A DNA stretch of 64,000 bases from Agarophyton chilense. Taxonomy: Eukaryota; Rhodophyta; Florideophyceae; Gracilariales; Gracilariaceae. The stretch is from contig JARGXX010000092.1 of the NCBI GenBank assembly GCA_030374765.1, forward strand, positions 1,488,001 through 1,552,000. The letters are read 5' to 3'. Made by a program: the position numbers and the translations under genes. This document shows, in pieces, positions 22,555-33,333 of the stretch (the stretch's first letter is position 1; each line of letters starts with the position of its first letter). Below the pieces are notes generated by a model. The model made no database searches, was not told where the DNA came from, and saw only the letters and a list, made by a program, of their open reading frames with translations.

Positions 22555-23043
22555 ATGAGTGACACGGATATTGGCTTCTCTATAGCTCCCTCTCCGAACT
22601 GCCCACACATAGCTGATCCTGGATACGTTATACATCCTGACCTAAATCCTGATCCAGGAGCGGCTGGAAAAGGGCTGAGACAGAATCGGTTCCTGAAGTA
22701 TCGAACCTGTGAAACTTGTGGTGATGCGGACGAAGGATGGGTGTGTCTCGCATGTTGCTTTCCAGGATGCAGTCGCTATAAGAAAGGTCACATGCTGAAG
22801 CATTCCGAGGAGAACGAACAAGCAAATGCCCATTCTGTTGTTGCCATCAGTTTGTCTGATTTGAGCTTTTGGTGTTTCAAATGTGACACATATATCACAC
22901 ATCCTAAACTTGAGAAACCATTCCAAGAGTTCCATCGGGGAAAGTTCGGCCACCTCCCATCTGGAAATCTACACATTCAAAACTTCAGCAAAGCAGCCAT
23001 CGTGCTCGAAACAGAAATCAAAGACAGGAAGCCAGAGGGATAG
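22555..23043 (+). CDS. UBP-type zinc finger protein
   Basis: A 162-aa protein. I chose ATG 22555 (MSDTDIGFSIAPSPNC) instead of the upstream TTG because the added residues look like translated leader. The ZnF-UBP domain spans nearly the whole protein: CPHI near the start, then CETCGDADEGWVCLACCFPG, then HMLKHSEENEQANAHSVVAI, then FWCFKCDTYI. These supply the Cys/His zinc ligands. Such fingers, as in HDAC6, USP5 and BRAP, bind the free C-terminal Gly-Gly of ubiquitin. Here no catalytic domain is attached, so it may act as a stand-alone ubiquitin-tail sensor. It could lack a short 3' exon, which I cannot rule out. Confidence 0.8.
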   Translation: MSDTDIGFSIAPSPNCPHIADPGYVIHPDLNPDPGAAGKGLRQNRFLKYRTCETCGDADEGWVCLACCFPGCSRYKKGHMLKHSEENEQANAHSVVAISLSDLSFWCFKCDTYITHPKLEKPFQEFHRGKFGHLPSGNLHIQNFSKAAIVLETEIKDRKPEG

Positions 23044-23361
23044 AACTGGGTTCTCAACATTCGCTTCTAGAAAACAGATGTTTACAAGGATTGTCACAGA
23101 TCATTGAGTCAAAAAGGAGAAAGCAAAAGCTTCTGAGTTCACCCCAATGCAATTGGCATGTAATTCAACGACGTAGTGTTGGCAGACAATTTCTAGCAAG
23201 GCTTCTTTTGTATTAGCCCAGCTTGGGCGTTTCTAAACATTGTTGGACTGCGTCTCACCGCCGTGTATTTTTCTCCGCTCGAATGGGTGTCTTGAGCGAC
23301 TGCAGTGGAATGGGGAACGTCTGATACATCATTCATATATGACATGAACCCTCCTGCATAG

Positions 23362-24537
23362 CTATTTCTTCCCCTTGTCTACAACTGAAATATAACCAAA
23401 CATGACCATCTTTCCATCTCTCTTGTATAGGGCAGTGCTCAACTCGTCATTCAACTTGAGCTCAGGGACGCCGATAGAACGTGTGACAAAAGTGAGTGAC
23501 CCGTTGGGGCAACTTTGTTGAGCGATATATTTGTTTTGCTTGTTTTCACTGTCTACCATTGCTATGGCCTCCTTTATCGCCTTCCGTACAAACTCCGGAT
23601 CCCGACCACCCCAGAGAACGTTCGCAAAGATAGAAGAGGTTTTTTTCACAGCGCATGCGCCAAACCTTGCCGTAACCATCCATTCTTCACTCACTCTTTC
23701 TCCGTTCTCAGGTCCGTGACATATAAGAAAAACAGATAACTCTGTTGAAGGCTGGCCTCTGTTCACTTTAACTTTATATGACCACTTAAATCCGCCCCAA
23801 TTGGGGCAGCTAAGGTAGTGTGCACTCAACACCGGCTGATCTTCAAGAACGTATGTAAAGCAAATCGTAGAGCCAGTTGTTGTAAGCGTGGTCACAGAAG
23901 GTGAAAGCGGGAGTTCAAGTACCCTTGGTGGTGTGAGTGCAGAAGGGTCCGGAACTGTCAATCGTGGTTTCTTCGTTCCTACAACACCGACTGAACTGCC
24001 GTAGTTGTTGTGGGGGTTGTTCTTGGTCTTCAGGATTTCTTCAAACACTGTTTTTGCCAAAATACTATCGCCTTGTGGGGGTACACAGTAGCATTCAAGC
24101 AGGTTGGCGTGGACTTCGTGACCACGTCTGCGGAGTAGTAGAAGGTCATATCTTGATTCAAGCATCTCACTTATTCCTCGGGTCTTTTTCCAAACAGCCA
24201 TGATGGCCCTCTCCTGACGATCAGCACCAGTCAATGGACCATCGACGTTGGATTTTTTCAAACGACACAAATCATTCGAGACGTCTTGCACGAAAGCCAA
24301 GACCTGGTAAAGCACATCTGCTTCTGCACTTGGTTTTGCTTCCGGTGGAAATTGAGAGCGGTGGAAGTCGTCATCAATCGCGAAATAAGCTGGCATCAAT
24401 ACATTTTTAGCTACCCTGAAACGTTTTTTGACAATCAACTTCTGCAGAGTTCTGTACCAACGTGCAGTAAAAACACGGGGAGAAGAAGATGAAGAGTAGG
24501 AATCGCATTGGCCGTCAACGGTATAATCGAAACACAT
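23362..24537 (-). CDS. Unknown 391-aa protein
   Basis: An open frame runs from 24615 to 23362. The first in-frame ATG is 24537 (MCFDYTVDGQCDSYSSSSS). The 26 codons before it have no ATG, so either the start is here or an upstream exon exists. The protein is soluble, with no signal peptide or membrane segment. Blocks that look folded include RWYRTLQKLIVKKRFRVAKN, a helical middle, and a C-terminal region with WSYKVKVNRGQPSTELSVFL and ANVLWGGRDPEFVRKAIKEA. No family recognised. It is convergent with the zinc-finger gene. Confidence 0.65.
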   Translation of the reverse strand: MCFDYTVDGQCDSYSSSSSPRVFTARWYRTLQKLIVKKRFRVAKNVLMPAYFAIDDDFHRSQFPPEAKPSAEADVLYQVLAFVQDVSNDLCRLKKSNVDGPLTGADRQERAIMAVWKKTRGISEMLESRYDLLLLRRRGHEVHANLLECYCVPPQGDSILAKTVFEEILKTKNNPHNNYGSSVGVVGTKKPRLTVPDPSALTPPRVLELPLSPSVTTLTTTGSTICFTYVLEDQPVLSAHYLSCPNWGGFKWSYKVKVNRGQPSTELSVFLICHGPENGERVSEEWMVTARFGACAVKKTSSIFANVLWGGRDPEFVRKAIKEAIAMVDSENKQNKYIAQQSCPNGSLTFVTRSIGVPELKLNDELSTALYKRDGKMVMFGYISVVDKGKK

Positions 24538-24615
24538 GTTGAATTGGGCTGAGATTGTAATGTTTTTCGTCTTCCGAGTAAATGAGAGTAGATCTTCCTC
24601 TTCGCTGTCTATCAA

Positions 24616-26183
24616 AACGGCAGCGAAGAAATACTTCGCTCTCTATTTATGCGAAATATTGGCAGCTATTGAATAGCAAACGTAACATGAAGGAAGTATA
24701 TGTTACGTAGGGAAACTACTCTAGTCAGTTACTGATGCTGTATTGAAAGCAACGTTTGCTTGATTGTAGTAGAGGTTTTTCTACTATTGTTGGAACCATC
24801 GACAATATGATAACTTTTTATGATGCAAAACGAAAGTGCTTTGCAACGTATAGCGAGCTCCAGAAGACAAATGGTACAGATGATGGCTTCAACACCAGAG
24901 ATGGCATTCTGCTAGCTAGCGAGATTAGTCTTCTCGAAGCTCTGTTCGCCCAGTCTTGTACTAAAAACCGGGGGGGATGATCAAAAGCGTGCAATGCACC
25001 GCAGGAGGCGTTCTTGAAGTGATAACGGAAGCAAGAACGGCGAAAGCCAAGCCGACTTCATCTGCTACAAACATGTCCCCTTTCTCCACCGCGTCGCATT
25101 GCATCTACGCGAGCAAAGAATACGATCCGTCGCGAATGCGGCACAGCGATGAAGACGAGGACTAGATTTTGTTTCGATGGGTGGTCAGGAATGCATGGTT
25201 GCTTACGACTAGAACAGAGAGAGAAAACAATTTGTTTTGAGTACGCGTCGGCCGAATATGGACGATGCCTTTTCACATGGTAGAACGAGAAGCTCCTTGT
25301 CGTGGATGTGTTCAAAGTCGAAGCTCCTTCGCAGCGGGTGTCCACCGGGACCCTGAGCGTGTGGTAACAGAAAAGGTAAGCGACCTGGTACTTTCGACCA
25401 CGAAATTCAACCAGAGACAACCGAGATCTGAGCAGCGGCGGTCTCTTGTAGCGCAGAGATGAACCCGCGTAGTCTCTTTCCGTGCCTCAAATTCCTATTT
25501 TTCTAAGGATAATCGAGAGATAAAGCGTAAGTCGCCTCCCAGCTTCCCGGTCAATATGAAAAGAGGCCTCAACATCCATGTCGAGAAACACCGATTCCCA
25601 GAAGACAAGTCTGGCTAGCTAGACCGGAATGCTTCATGTGAGATTGTCAGTCTTCAAGCATCGACCGGCGTTTAGCTGCGTGTGAGGGTTAGCGATTGCT
25701 AACAATCGCTAGTACCCATTTCCAATCCTACAGGACTGGACAGCCCATCGTCCGTGGGCACAATATGATATTGCATGAAAGAAGAAGAATAGATGAACGG
25801 TCATGAAGACATGTCGAAATGCTCACGCAACCAAAGACAACTTGTATACGTTGTTTCTTCGTAGTCTAAGAATGGGAAACTTTCTGAATAACGCAAGCGG
25901 ACCCTTGTTCCATTTCGAGGGAAGTGATGCTGGTTGCAGGAAAATTTTGCGATCCCCGCGCAAATTCCGGAAGCTCAAGCATACGCATCTATGAGAAAAG
26001 AACAAGATCAGAGTAGATTAAAAGCAGGCATAGTGCTTGAAAGACGCCCTGTACCGGTGATAAGAATTGGGATGAGGCGATGCGTTTTTCCCTTATGGAA
26101 GCAAATGTCTCCAGAAAACTATATATTATCACCGACTTGAGGTCGAAGAAACGCTAATGCGTTTCACTAAGTCTTCATAGAAT
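24616..26183. other. Intergenic, no firm gene
   Basis: Short frames include 24977-25165 (ATG, 62 codons, polar, unrecognised). A small perfect hairpin AGCGATTGCTAACAATCGCT lies near 25690. I see no gene I can support. Confidence 0.4.
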
Positions 26184-28985
26184 TCAAACATCCTCTGACG
26201 TTTCTCTGTATGCAAGCATCGTCAGCATATCCGCTATTAACCCAGTCCAACCTGTCTGATGCGTAGCCCCAAGCCCAGAACCGATGTCCCCATCAAAGAA
26301 TTCGAAGTACAAAGGGCGTCTCCACTTTGGATGACCAGGATACCTTGCAAACTTCTGAAGAGATGGACGACTTCCCTCGTCATTGATCTCAAAAAGTTTT
26401 GAAATTCGGATGATGATCTCAAAGGCAACCTCCCTTAGATTCATTGTAGTGCCTGAACCTGTTGGGCATTCAACTGTGAAGTCATTTCCAAGGAAGGTGT
26501 AGTACTTGAGTAGACTTTCTATGATTAGGTACGTCGTGGGAATCCATATGCTTCCTCTCCAACTAGAATTTCCACCAAACATTTTCCCGTCACCATAGCT
26601 CTCAGCAGGGAGATAACGATATTCTTTGACTTCCACCCCATCATCAAATAAATAGGGGAACTGCTCGAGTTCTTTGCTGGCAGAGCGAATACCAAACTCG
26701 GAAAAGAAGCAATTCTCATCCAGAACTTTTGTCAAAATGCGTCGAAGTTTTTCTTCGTCGACGGCAAAGACACCAATCTGCGATCTCCCGTTACCAACAC
26801 GAGGAGATACGGTTCTATCAGTAAATACATTGTCAATGGTTAGCCGATTACCGAGGTTCGCATGTTGATCACTGCTGTAGAACTGATACACGGCTTCGGA
26901 GAAGGCCGGTCTCTTCTCGATGACATCAACATCAAGAGTTTCTACGGCGACCATCGGGATCAAGCCTACTAAAGTGGGAATGCTAAGCTGCCGGGGTTCA
27001 TAATCATGCTTGAGTTTCATTGAATCATAAAAGAACCCATCTTTTGGCGAGTATAGCATGACATGACCACCTCCAGGTTTCTCCAGATCTCCATCATAGT
27101 TGTTTAATGCCATTGCTCGGAAACTGGCATCTATGAAAAACTGCGAGGCAAATATCTCCGAGGATTCGTCTTTTACCAACAACGACAACTTCATCATGGT
27201 CAAAGCGGTTGCGGCTGCCCAAGCAGTGCCATCAACTTGATACATTGACTCTACATGTTCCGGAAGACTGCTTCGGTCTATGAGAGAAATATTATCCAAT
27301 CCAAGGAACGATTTCCCGACAATATGGCTTTCTACTTCAGCGCTCGTCGCAAACCAAGTATAAAAACGATTTAGTCGTGGATAGCACAGACGAAGAAAAG
27401 ATGTATCTTCTATCCCGTACATTTCCTTTTCAATCATGTAAACTTTATATGCGCTCCATGCTTGGAGCGGTGGATTGCTGTCCCCCAGGTCCCATTCGTA
27501 GGCAGGAACCTGGCCACTTGTACTCATGTAGTTCGGCCCCAAGAGAAGCATAACCTGACTCTTTGCAAACTCTGGGTCAATAGCCGCAAACACTACGTTG
27601 TGAAACGCGGCATCCCATGCCGCAAACCACGGATACTCCCACCCATCACAGGCTGTTATTACGTCAAGAGCATTGAAGTGCATCCATTTGCGATTCCTGC
27701 CACGGGAGGAACGTCGTCTTTCAGGACCAACAGAAAGCCACTCTTTTGCGTTGTAGATGTAAGTCATTCGGGACCATAACATCCCAGCGTAGGCTTGTCT
27801 TTGTATCATTCTTCGATCTTCTGACATCTTGCAAGGAGAAACCCAAGCGTAGAACGCATCAGCCTCTTTAACTCTCAGTGCGCGAATAGCTTCGAAATTC
27901 TCAAAGAATGTCGTCGCTTCTTCCGCCTCTTCTGTAGGCATCAATCGCAACCGTACTGTATTTTTACTCTTCGGCTTGGTTTTAAACATGTACATAATAG
28001 CCGACTTGGTACCCGTTTGGTCGGGGTTGAGAAATGTTGAATTTCCAGATATGACATATTCATCAACACCATGTTTAGGAAAAGGAGAACTTTTTCTCTT
28101 GTACAGGTCTTGACAAATCGACCTTCCTTTGAACATCGAAAAGGCAGTCTCATTGTCACAGAACAAGATTGAACTGCGATCTTTTTCGCACAATAGAGAC
28201 ATTGAAGGCAAGTAATCTTTGACAGCATCGCATGCTATTGAAGAGACAGAACGGCCGTCTCCAACTTTGTCGGAAATTCGCATTTCTGGTTTTCTAGAGC
28301 TTTTGTCCCAACTCCAAGTATTGCGGAATAACAAAGTGGGAAGCAAGACAAGGTCTGCATCAGAATCTGAGCAGTTCTCAATCGTGATTGCTATAAACGT
28401 GTCAAGTGGTGTGTTCTTGATATACTCAACAGTTACATCAAAGAAACGATCATTGTCAAACACGCCAGTATCCATGAGTTCGTATTCAGAGATATACGAA
28501 TGAGTATCATACAACTCTTTCCTTCGTTTCAAGTTCTCCTCCTCAATCATTTTATATGGAAATTCATCTATTGGATATCGGTATGTTGCTTTCATGTACG
28601 AACTACTTGGGGTCCCGTCTTCAAAGAAATATACTTCTTTAACGTCTTCTCCATGGATACCCTCATGATTAGTGAGTCCCCAAAGTCGCGATTTAAGCAT
28701 CGGGTCTTTTCCGTTCCATAAAGACAAAGAAAAGTTTAACACCTGCCTTTTATCACAATAACCAAGCAGCCCATCCTCTCCCCAACGATAGGCACGATAA
28801 GGAACATCATCATGACGGAACCAAGACCAGGCCTCGCCGTACGGGGAATAGTCCTCACGCACAGTGCCCCATTGACGATCAGAAAGATATGTTCCAAACA
28901 AACGCCATGGGGATTTTTCTTTGATGACGCGCAAGCGTTCCTCTGGAGGATTGTCGATGTCCAGCAAAGGACGAAAAGGCTTCAT
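26184..28985 (-). CDS. GH63-like glycoside hydrolase (large, intronless)
   Basis: A 933-aa protein with ATG at 28985. The N-terminal half is beta-rich. The C-terminal half (about 380-930) has the (alpha/alpha)6-barrel motifs of the clan that holds GH63 glucosidases: EYPWFAAWDAAFHNVVFAAI, then AYEWDLGDSNPP, then WRGSIWIPTTYLIIESLLKY, and near the end GATHQTGWTGLIADML. It has no signal peptide or membrane anchor, unlike ER processing glucosidase I, so it resembles cytosolic bacterial-type or MGS207-type relatives. It likely hydrolyses an alpha-linked glucoside or mannosylglycerate-like solute; the substrate is not readable from sequence. The lack of introns and the bacterial-type layout make transfer possible but unproven. 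Confidence 0.75.
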   Translation of the reverse strand: MKPFRPLLDIDNPPEERLRVIKEKSPWRLFGTYLSDRQWGTVREDYSPYGEAWSWFRHDDVPYRAYRWGEDGLLGYCDKRQVLNFSLSLWNGKDPMLKSRLWGLTNHEGIHGEDVKEVYFFEDGTPSSSYMKATYRYPIDEFPYKMIEEENLKRRKELYDTHSYISEYELMDTGVFDNDRFFDVTVEYIKNTPLDTFIAITIENCSDSDADLVLLPTLLFRNTWSWDKSSRKPEMRISDKVGDGRSVSSIACDAVKDYLPSMSLLCEKDRSSILFCDNETAFSMFKGRSICQDLYKRKSSPFPKHGVDEYVISGNSTFLNPDQTGTKSAIMYMFKTKPKSKNTVRLRLMPTEEAEEATTFFENFEAIRALRVKEADAFYAWVSPCKMSEDRRMIQRQAYAGMLWSRMTYIYNAKEWLSVGPERRRSSRGRNRKWMHFNALDVITACDGWEYPWFAAWDAAFHNVVFAAIDPEFAKSQVMLLLGPNYMSTSGQVPAYEWDLGDSNPPLQAWSAYKVYMIEKEMYGIEDTSFLRLCYPRLNRFYTWFATSAEVESHIVGKSFLGLDNISLIDRSSLPEHVESMYQVDGTAWAAATALTMMKLSLLVKDESSEIFASQFFIDASFRAMALNNYDGDLEKPGGGHVMLYSPKDGFFYDSMKLKHDYEPRQLSIPTLVGLIPMVAVETLDVDVIEKRPAFSEAVYQFYSSDQHANLGNRLTIDNVFTDRTVSPRVGNGRSQIGVFAVDEEKLRRILTKVLDENCFFSEFGIRSASKELEQFPYLFDDGVEVKEYRYLPAESYGDGKMFGGNSSWRGSIWIPTTYLIIESLLKYYTFLGNDFTVECPTGSGTTMNLREVAFEIIIRISKLFEINDEGSRPSLQKFARYPGHPKWRRPLYFEFFDGDIGSGLGATHQTGWTGLIADMLTMLAYRETSEDV

Positions 28986-29020
28986 TCTTTCTAATTGTCA
29001 AACTCCTTTGAAACAGAACA

Positions 29021-29666
29021 ATGCAATCGACACGACAGGTGCGGCGGATTCGACTGTGCAATGTCTACAGGAAAAAGATCACAGCGTTTGTTCTTTTACA
29101 GACATGGGATGAATTGAAGAGTTACTCCAGTTTCAGAGGATTGGTGAACTCTGACCATCGTCGGATTTCCGTTTTGTCCCTAAAGAACAAGCAGCTAATA
29201 CAGGATCTGTACAAAGGTACACTTGCCTCCAAACCACTCGCAAATCGAAGTGGGGCGTGTGCGGTGACAGGGCCTCCGCAACGGAGCAGTCCGCGAGAGA
29301 GGGCACAGGACAATTCTACCAAATTTAGCATACAGTAGCCCTTTCTAAATAAGGGAAATTGACCTTGTTTCGGGAATATGGGCCGCGTTCGGAACGTCCC
29401 GTTTTTACTTAGCAAACCTACAATTCTTGTTTTCTGGCTTAAATTACAAATAAGCAAGGTTTTAGCAGCCTAAATTCTTACTATTGTTTGTACTGCCAGG
29501 ACCTGCGCCGGCACAGTACCTTCTCATTGCGCAAATGGCAGCGGCTGTTGGAAGGAGCATCACACCTCAACAGCTGAGCCAATGTCCACGGAAGAAATTG
29601 GTGCATTTCGTCAGCCTTATCCGAGCTCACAAATCAAATATGCAAAACGCATCCATTTTCTTGTGA
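29021..29666 (+). CDS. Possible small two-exon gene, unrecognised
   Basis: A frame with ATG at 29021 runs to 29338. A donor after LYK at about 29216 (AAAG/GTACAC) can be joined in frame to an acceptor near 29501 (CCAG/GACC), giving a C-terminus with QYLLIAQMAAAVGRSITPQQ and KKLVHFVSLIRAHKSN, which looks helical and protein-like. It starts 35 bp from the divergent GH63 ATG. The joining is inferred and no family is recognised. It may be wrong. Confidence 0.3.
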
Positions 29667-31200
29667 CAACAACAAAACATGCGTCGTGTTTATGAAGACC
29701 AGACGAATGCTTACCTGAACACAGTTGAACTTGATGGAGTAGCTAAGTTCTGATGTGTTGCATCAGCATGTCTGTATGAAAGGCATTTTTTTTCATCTGT
29801 TGATGCAAAAGCACGGCCAGCGTGAGATCCATTCTCTATGCGCTTTAGAGTGTGATCGCTTTGGCCTTCTCCTTTGCCTTCGCCTCTGCGTTCTTAGCAT
29901 GCACCTCAAGTAAACGGCAGAATACGTGTGACACGAAACAAAGCAATTCCGATTTTAGCCCTTCTTTCAGAATATCAAATTCGCTTGAAGAAAAGGTCTA
30001 ACCATACCGAAAAAATGCTGTATTAAAAACGACTACTAGATCTCCCAAAAAACCTGAATTGCTATATTACTTCACTCTTTTTGTAAAAGTGACGACTACA
30101 GTGTCCGACATATCTATATGGCAGCCCCATTTATCTGGCATTGTAAAGTACTGCGACAAAAGTTTTCAATCAATGTGGTCCAGCTTGATTCATTAGTACA
30201 ATTATTTACAATAGCCATTCTTTATCAGAAAAAAGTAATTTTTTAATTACTTGTCTTGAATCCGGGTACTGAAGAAAGTGAAATTCCTATACGACATTAC
30301 AAAGACGTCGTTCCCTTCTCAAGGATGCAATCTAATCTGATTTAATCTAAAGTAATCCATTATACTGCATTTAATCTCCAGAACCATTACACAACGTCAA
30401 AGACTTACGTTGCGTGGGAGGATGCTAAACAATTATGTTCGGTCTGTCGCCTGAGAAGAGAAGATCTGTAACGGCCGCCCGCTTTTTCACGCTTACACCG
30501 CACGGACAATCTGTTAACGACGCCTTAAATTTCGTAGTGAATGTGAAGGGAAATTTCCTTCAAGAAGGTTTTTTCGCAGGACTTAGAGATTTCGCTCGCT
30601 TGAGGACTAGCTTCGTCTTTGAAAATCTAAACCGCTATTGCGTGCCGACGGCCGGTTAGAACCGGAGGTGCACACTGGTGGAACACGTGGACTGCACGGA
30701 TGCCGACGCGCGAGTGCGAGGCGTGCCACACGTGGCCCGGATTCTACCTAATTGTTAGTATTAGACCAGGAAACAGTAGAAAAAAACAAAGAAACAACAA
30801 ACATACAAACACAGAAAGCTGTTGAAAAAGGGAGTTAAATGCGCAACAGCAGAGGGTATCCTCGGAACAAGAGCTGTAGCTCAGAACGGTTAAAAACCGA
30901 TACTATGGTTGCCCCTTTGTGGTGAACCACTTTAAGATTTCTAGGAATCACCAAGTTGGTATTAAGCTTGTTTTTTGTTGGCTTTACGCCCTCCTCACCG
31001 GGGCCTTGCGCTCTTCAATGTTCCAAGCGGCAAAGCAATTAGTGCACAATTATGCATACATGTGGCTGTCGTATAGTGGCAGAAGGTTTGACCTTTGAGG
31101 TTGTCGATATACTACACTGACCTTGTCGGTGATGGATGCGAGGGATCATCGGCCACGCAGCTCCGGGCGAGCTACCATCTAGGTGTTTTCAGCCACGTGT
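29667..31200. other. AT-rich, gene-poor region
   Basis: No supported gene. A 74-codon frame at 30435-30659 (LSPEKRRSVTAARFFTLTP) is unrecognised and could be a fragment. Motifs ACACGTGG at about 30696 and 30726 also occur in the LTRs further right. Confidence 0.4.
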
Positions 31201-31281
31201 AGTGTTGACATGTACCTTCTGGTTGAGTAATTGTTAGTAATTGTAATTTTAATTATATTCATTTTAGTACAGTAGTGGAAT

Positions 31282-31352
31282 GGCTACTTGGCACTGTAGC
31301 CAGTGCTGGCCAGGTCTCTGACACTAGGTCAGAGACCGTGCCTTTCTGGCAC
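31282..31352 (+). other. Three consecutive perfect hairpins
   Basis: GGCTAC/GTAGCC (31282-31301), then a 10-bp stem GGTCTCTGAC/GTCAGAGACC with a 5-nt loop (31313-31337), then GTGCC/GGCAC (31338-31352) directly abutting. Such spacing suggests structured RNA. Confidence 0.7.
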
Positions 31353-31616
31353 CTCCCGGGTGATGTGGAGAGTGCAATCCACTGCATATAGGGAACTACA
31401 CCTCCCCCATCCTAATCTGATAAAGACAGGCACCACTTGGGTCTTAGCTGTACCTTTTGGTTCATCGTTTCTCAACTACCATACAGGCTTTCCCGCGCTT
31501 TGACGCCTACCATCGTTCACCTACACGGTATAGGCTAGTTGCCCTGCCGTTTGTCCCTGAGGGTTTTCACGGTGCCCTGTTACCATCAAGGTTTACTACG
31601 TCTGCCTTCTAAGGTT

Positions 31617-31657
31617 GAGCGTCAACACGCTCCCTGCGGTTGAGCGTCACTACGCTC
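31617..31657 (+). repeat. Tandem hairpin pair, 25-bp unit
   Basis: GAGCG-TCAACA-CGCTC (31617-31632) is repeated 25 bp on as GAGCG-TCACTA-CGCTC (31642-31657). Stems are identical and loops differ. Confidence 0.7.
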
Positions 31658-32200
31658 CCGATACATGACAGGAGCATACCCCAGAGGTGATTCTACGACG
31701 TAAGTGTAACCGATAGACGTAGAAGTGGGGAACTCTTTCTAAACGGGGTCTTGGACTCTGAAGCAAGTTGATCTGCAAGTAACATGAACGAAAACTGTGA
31801 CATTCTGTACAGGCGTCTAAATATTCGGGGAGTTGTGCCGGCCAAAACTGCTGAAAATGAGAATATCTGTCGAGGAATTGCATGCTCACCACGTCCATAC
31901 GAGCTAGAATTTTCTTCAAGAACTGCATATACCTGAAGAGAAACGTCCTCCAGGGAGGTTCTTGGGGACTTAAGTTTTTTCCGGAGCCTCCGGCGTGCAA
32001 CCTCGTACTGAGTAGGAGTAATCCGTATTTACGGCGATGGCTGGAACGCCGGTGATGCACCGGCGGGACCGGGTGCCATACACGTGGCCGCAGCGCCCCC
32101 GCGACACGTGGCCGCCAGATTGGCCCCTTTTGTTAGACGGACATTTAGCTATTTAGGATAGACTTTATTTATTCTATTCTACGGTGACTACAGTACTTAG

Positions 32201-33124
32201 GCCGCCGGCCTCGCGGCCGCCGGTCCAGTGAAGTCGCCCCAACAAGGGTGATCTTGGTCTTCCGGATCTTGGCTCTGGGTCGAACCGCCTGCGCGGATAT
32301 ACAACTCCTTACGGAGGGATTTCCCGTGGTGCACGGCTTCCCAACCCCCTTGGACATTCAAGCAGCCTTCGTGTGTTGGGTTTCTATTCCCACTTTCGTG
32401 GTTCCGCCCGTGTATACGGTTTGCTACACCCGGCAGTGCCGGCTATTCCCGAGTCCTTTCTTGCGACTCGTGGTCAACCTCGCCCTCTTACCTCCGTTCC
32501 CATTTTCCTCCCCTTCATTGGGCAATTCCCGCTCTTGCGGCTCGCACTGACACCGGTCGTGCTCGCCACTCTCGTGGGTTTTGCCTCCTCAGAGGATACG
32601 CAAGCACCGCTTCAGCGGATATCCTCGGCTTCTTTCAGCCTCCCTGTGCCCGTCGCGACGGTTCGGCTCCGGCTTACACCCGGCATTGCGCGCCGATCCC
32701 TGGGAGGGCTCTACCGCGCCGGTTACCACGTGAGAGGAAGATCCGGACGTCTTCGTAGGTTTTCCCCCTTGGGGGCATTGTCCTACAATACCGCACCGGC
32801 TACGCAATTTTTAGTCTTCTGTCGCCTTGAAAAGACAACACCGACGCCTTTTGAGAGAAGCTTTTGTTTCATCGTCCGCTACGATGTCGTTCTTGATCTC
32901 AGAAACGTCTTTGGGATCTGCGAGAAATGTAGTGAAAGACAATCGTACAGGATCAAGAACGACTTCACTGCAGAAGATGGGGCACTACGCGTGGCTAAAC
33001 ATTCCCTAACAGTGAACGATATGCTACGTTATCGGAAAAGTATTGGAAAGCTAAATAGCATATGAATGGTTTTGCAAACGTTCATATTTTACTGTCCATT
33101 CACTATAAAAAAAAGTATTGGAAC
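32201..33124. other. Region left of outer element, no firm gene
   Basis: Frames here (32373-33065, 32884-33009) have no recognised domain. The last 60 bp hold an A-run next to the left repeat of E1. Confidence 0.35.
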
Positions 33125-33333
33125 GGCCCTTACTCGCCTTCAGAGTGAAAAATGAAATGGCTTCGCTCGCATTTTGCGTCTGACAAGCAAAGGTATTACT
33201 ACGTGTCACGAAATTTGGCGGCGAAGCGAAGTCTTTTTTTTTCTTAAACTCTTTAATATTTAAAGATTATTTGAAATGTGTCCATAGTTTGGACACATTT
33301 CAAATAATCCAAACCGAGCCTTTTATGGACGGT
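33125..33333 (-). repeat. E1 terminal repeat, left (3' LTR)
   Basis: 209 bp identical to 54565-54773 by eye. On the minus strand its inner end is preceded by TGTTACA, and the same heptamer follows the inner end of the other copy, so the true LTR may be 223 bp (TGTTACA...TGTTACA) with decayed outer ends. It contains an 18-bp hairpin. Confidence 0.8.
33266..33308. other. 18-bp perfect hairpin in E1 LTR
   Basis: Stem ATTATTTGAAATGTGTCC and its complement with a 7-nt loop. It is repeated at 54706-54748 in the other LTR. It could be a terminator/polyadenylation structure or a leftover of an older insertion. Confidence 0.85.

Larger units (their letters stand above)
31201..32200. repeat. Probable LTR remnant rich in hairpins
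   Basis: No coding sense in any frame. AT-rich sequence at 31220-31265 is followed by a dense string of perfect hairpins (31282-31352, 31617-31657), the same style as the leader part of the E3 gypsy LTR. Motifs CACGTGG recur at about 32083 and 32104. I could not find a second copy or clear ends, so the LTR call is inferred from style. Confidence 0.35.

Noticed and set aside
29021-29338. Mitochondrial ribosomal protein uS14 candidate
   Set aside because: Only a short SGACAVTGPP stretch recalls the uS14 motif. Order and conserved residues do not match.
32373-33065. 230-codon frame
   Set aside because: Composition changes abruptly within it and no domain is seen. It probably runs through repeat-derived DNA.
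33125-33333. 209-bp repeat as a MITE
   Set aside because: No terminal inverted repeats were found, and one copy lies 10 bp upstream of the copia gag ATG while the other follows the copia pol end. LTRs fit better, though ends remain odd.
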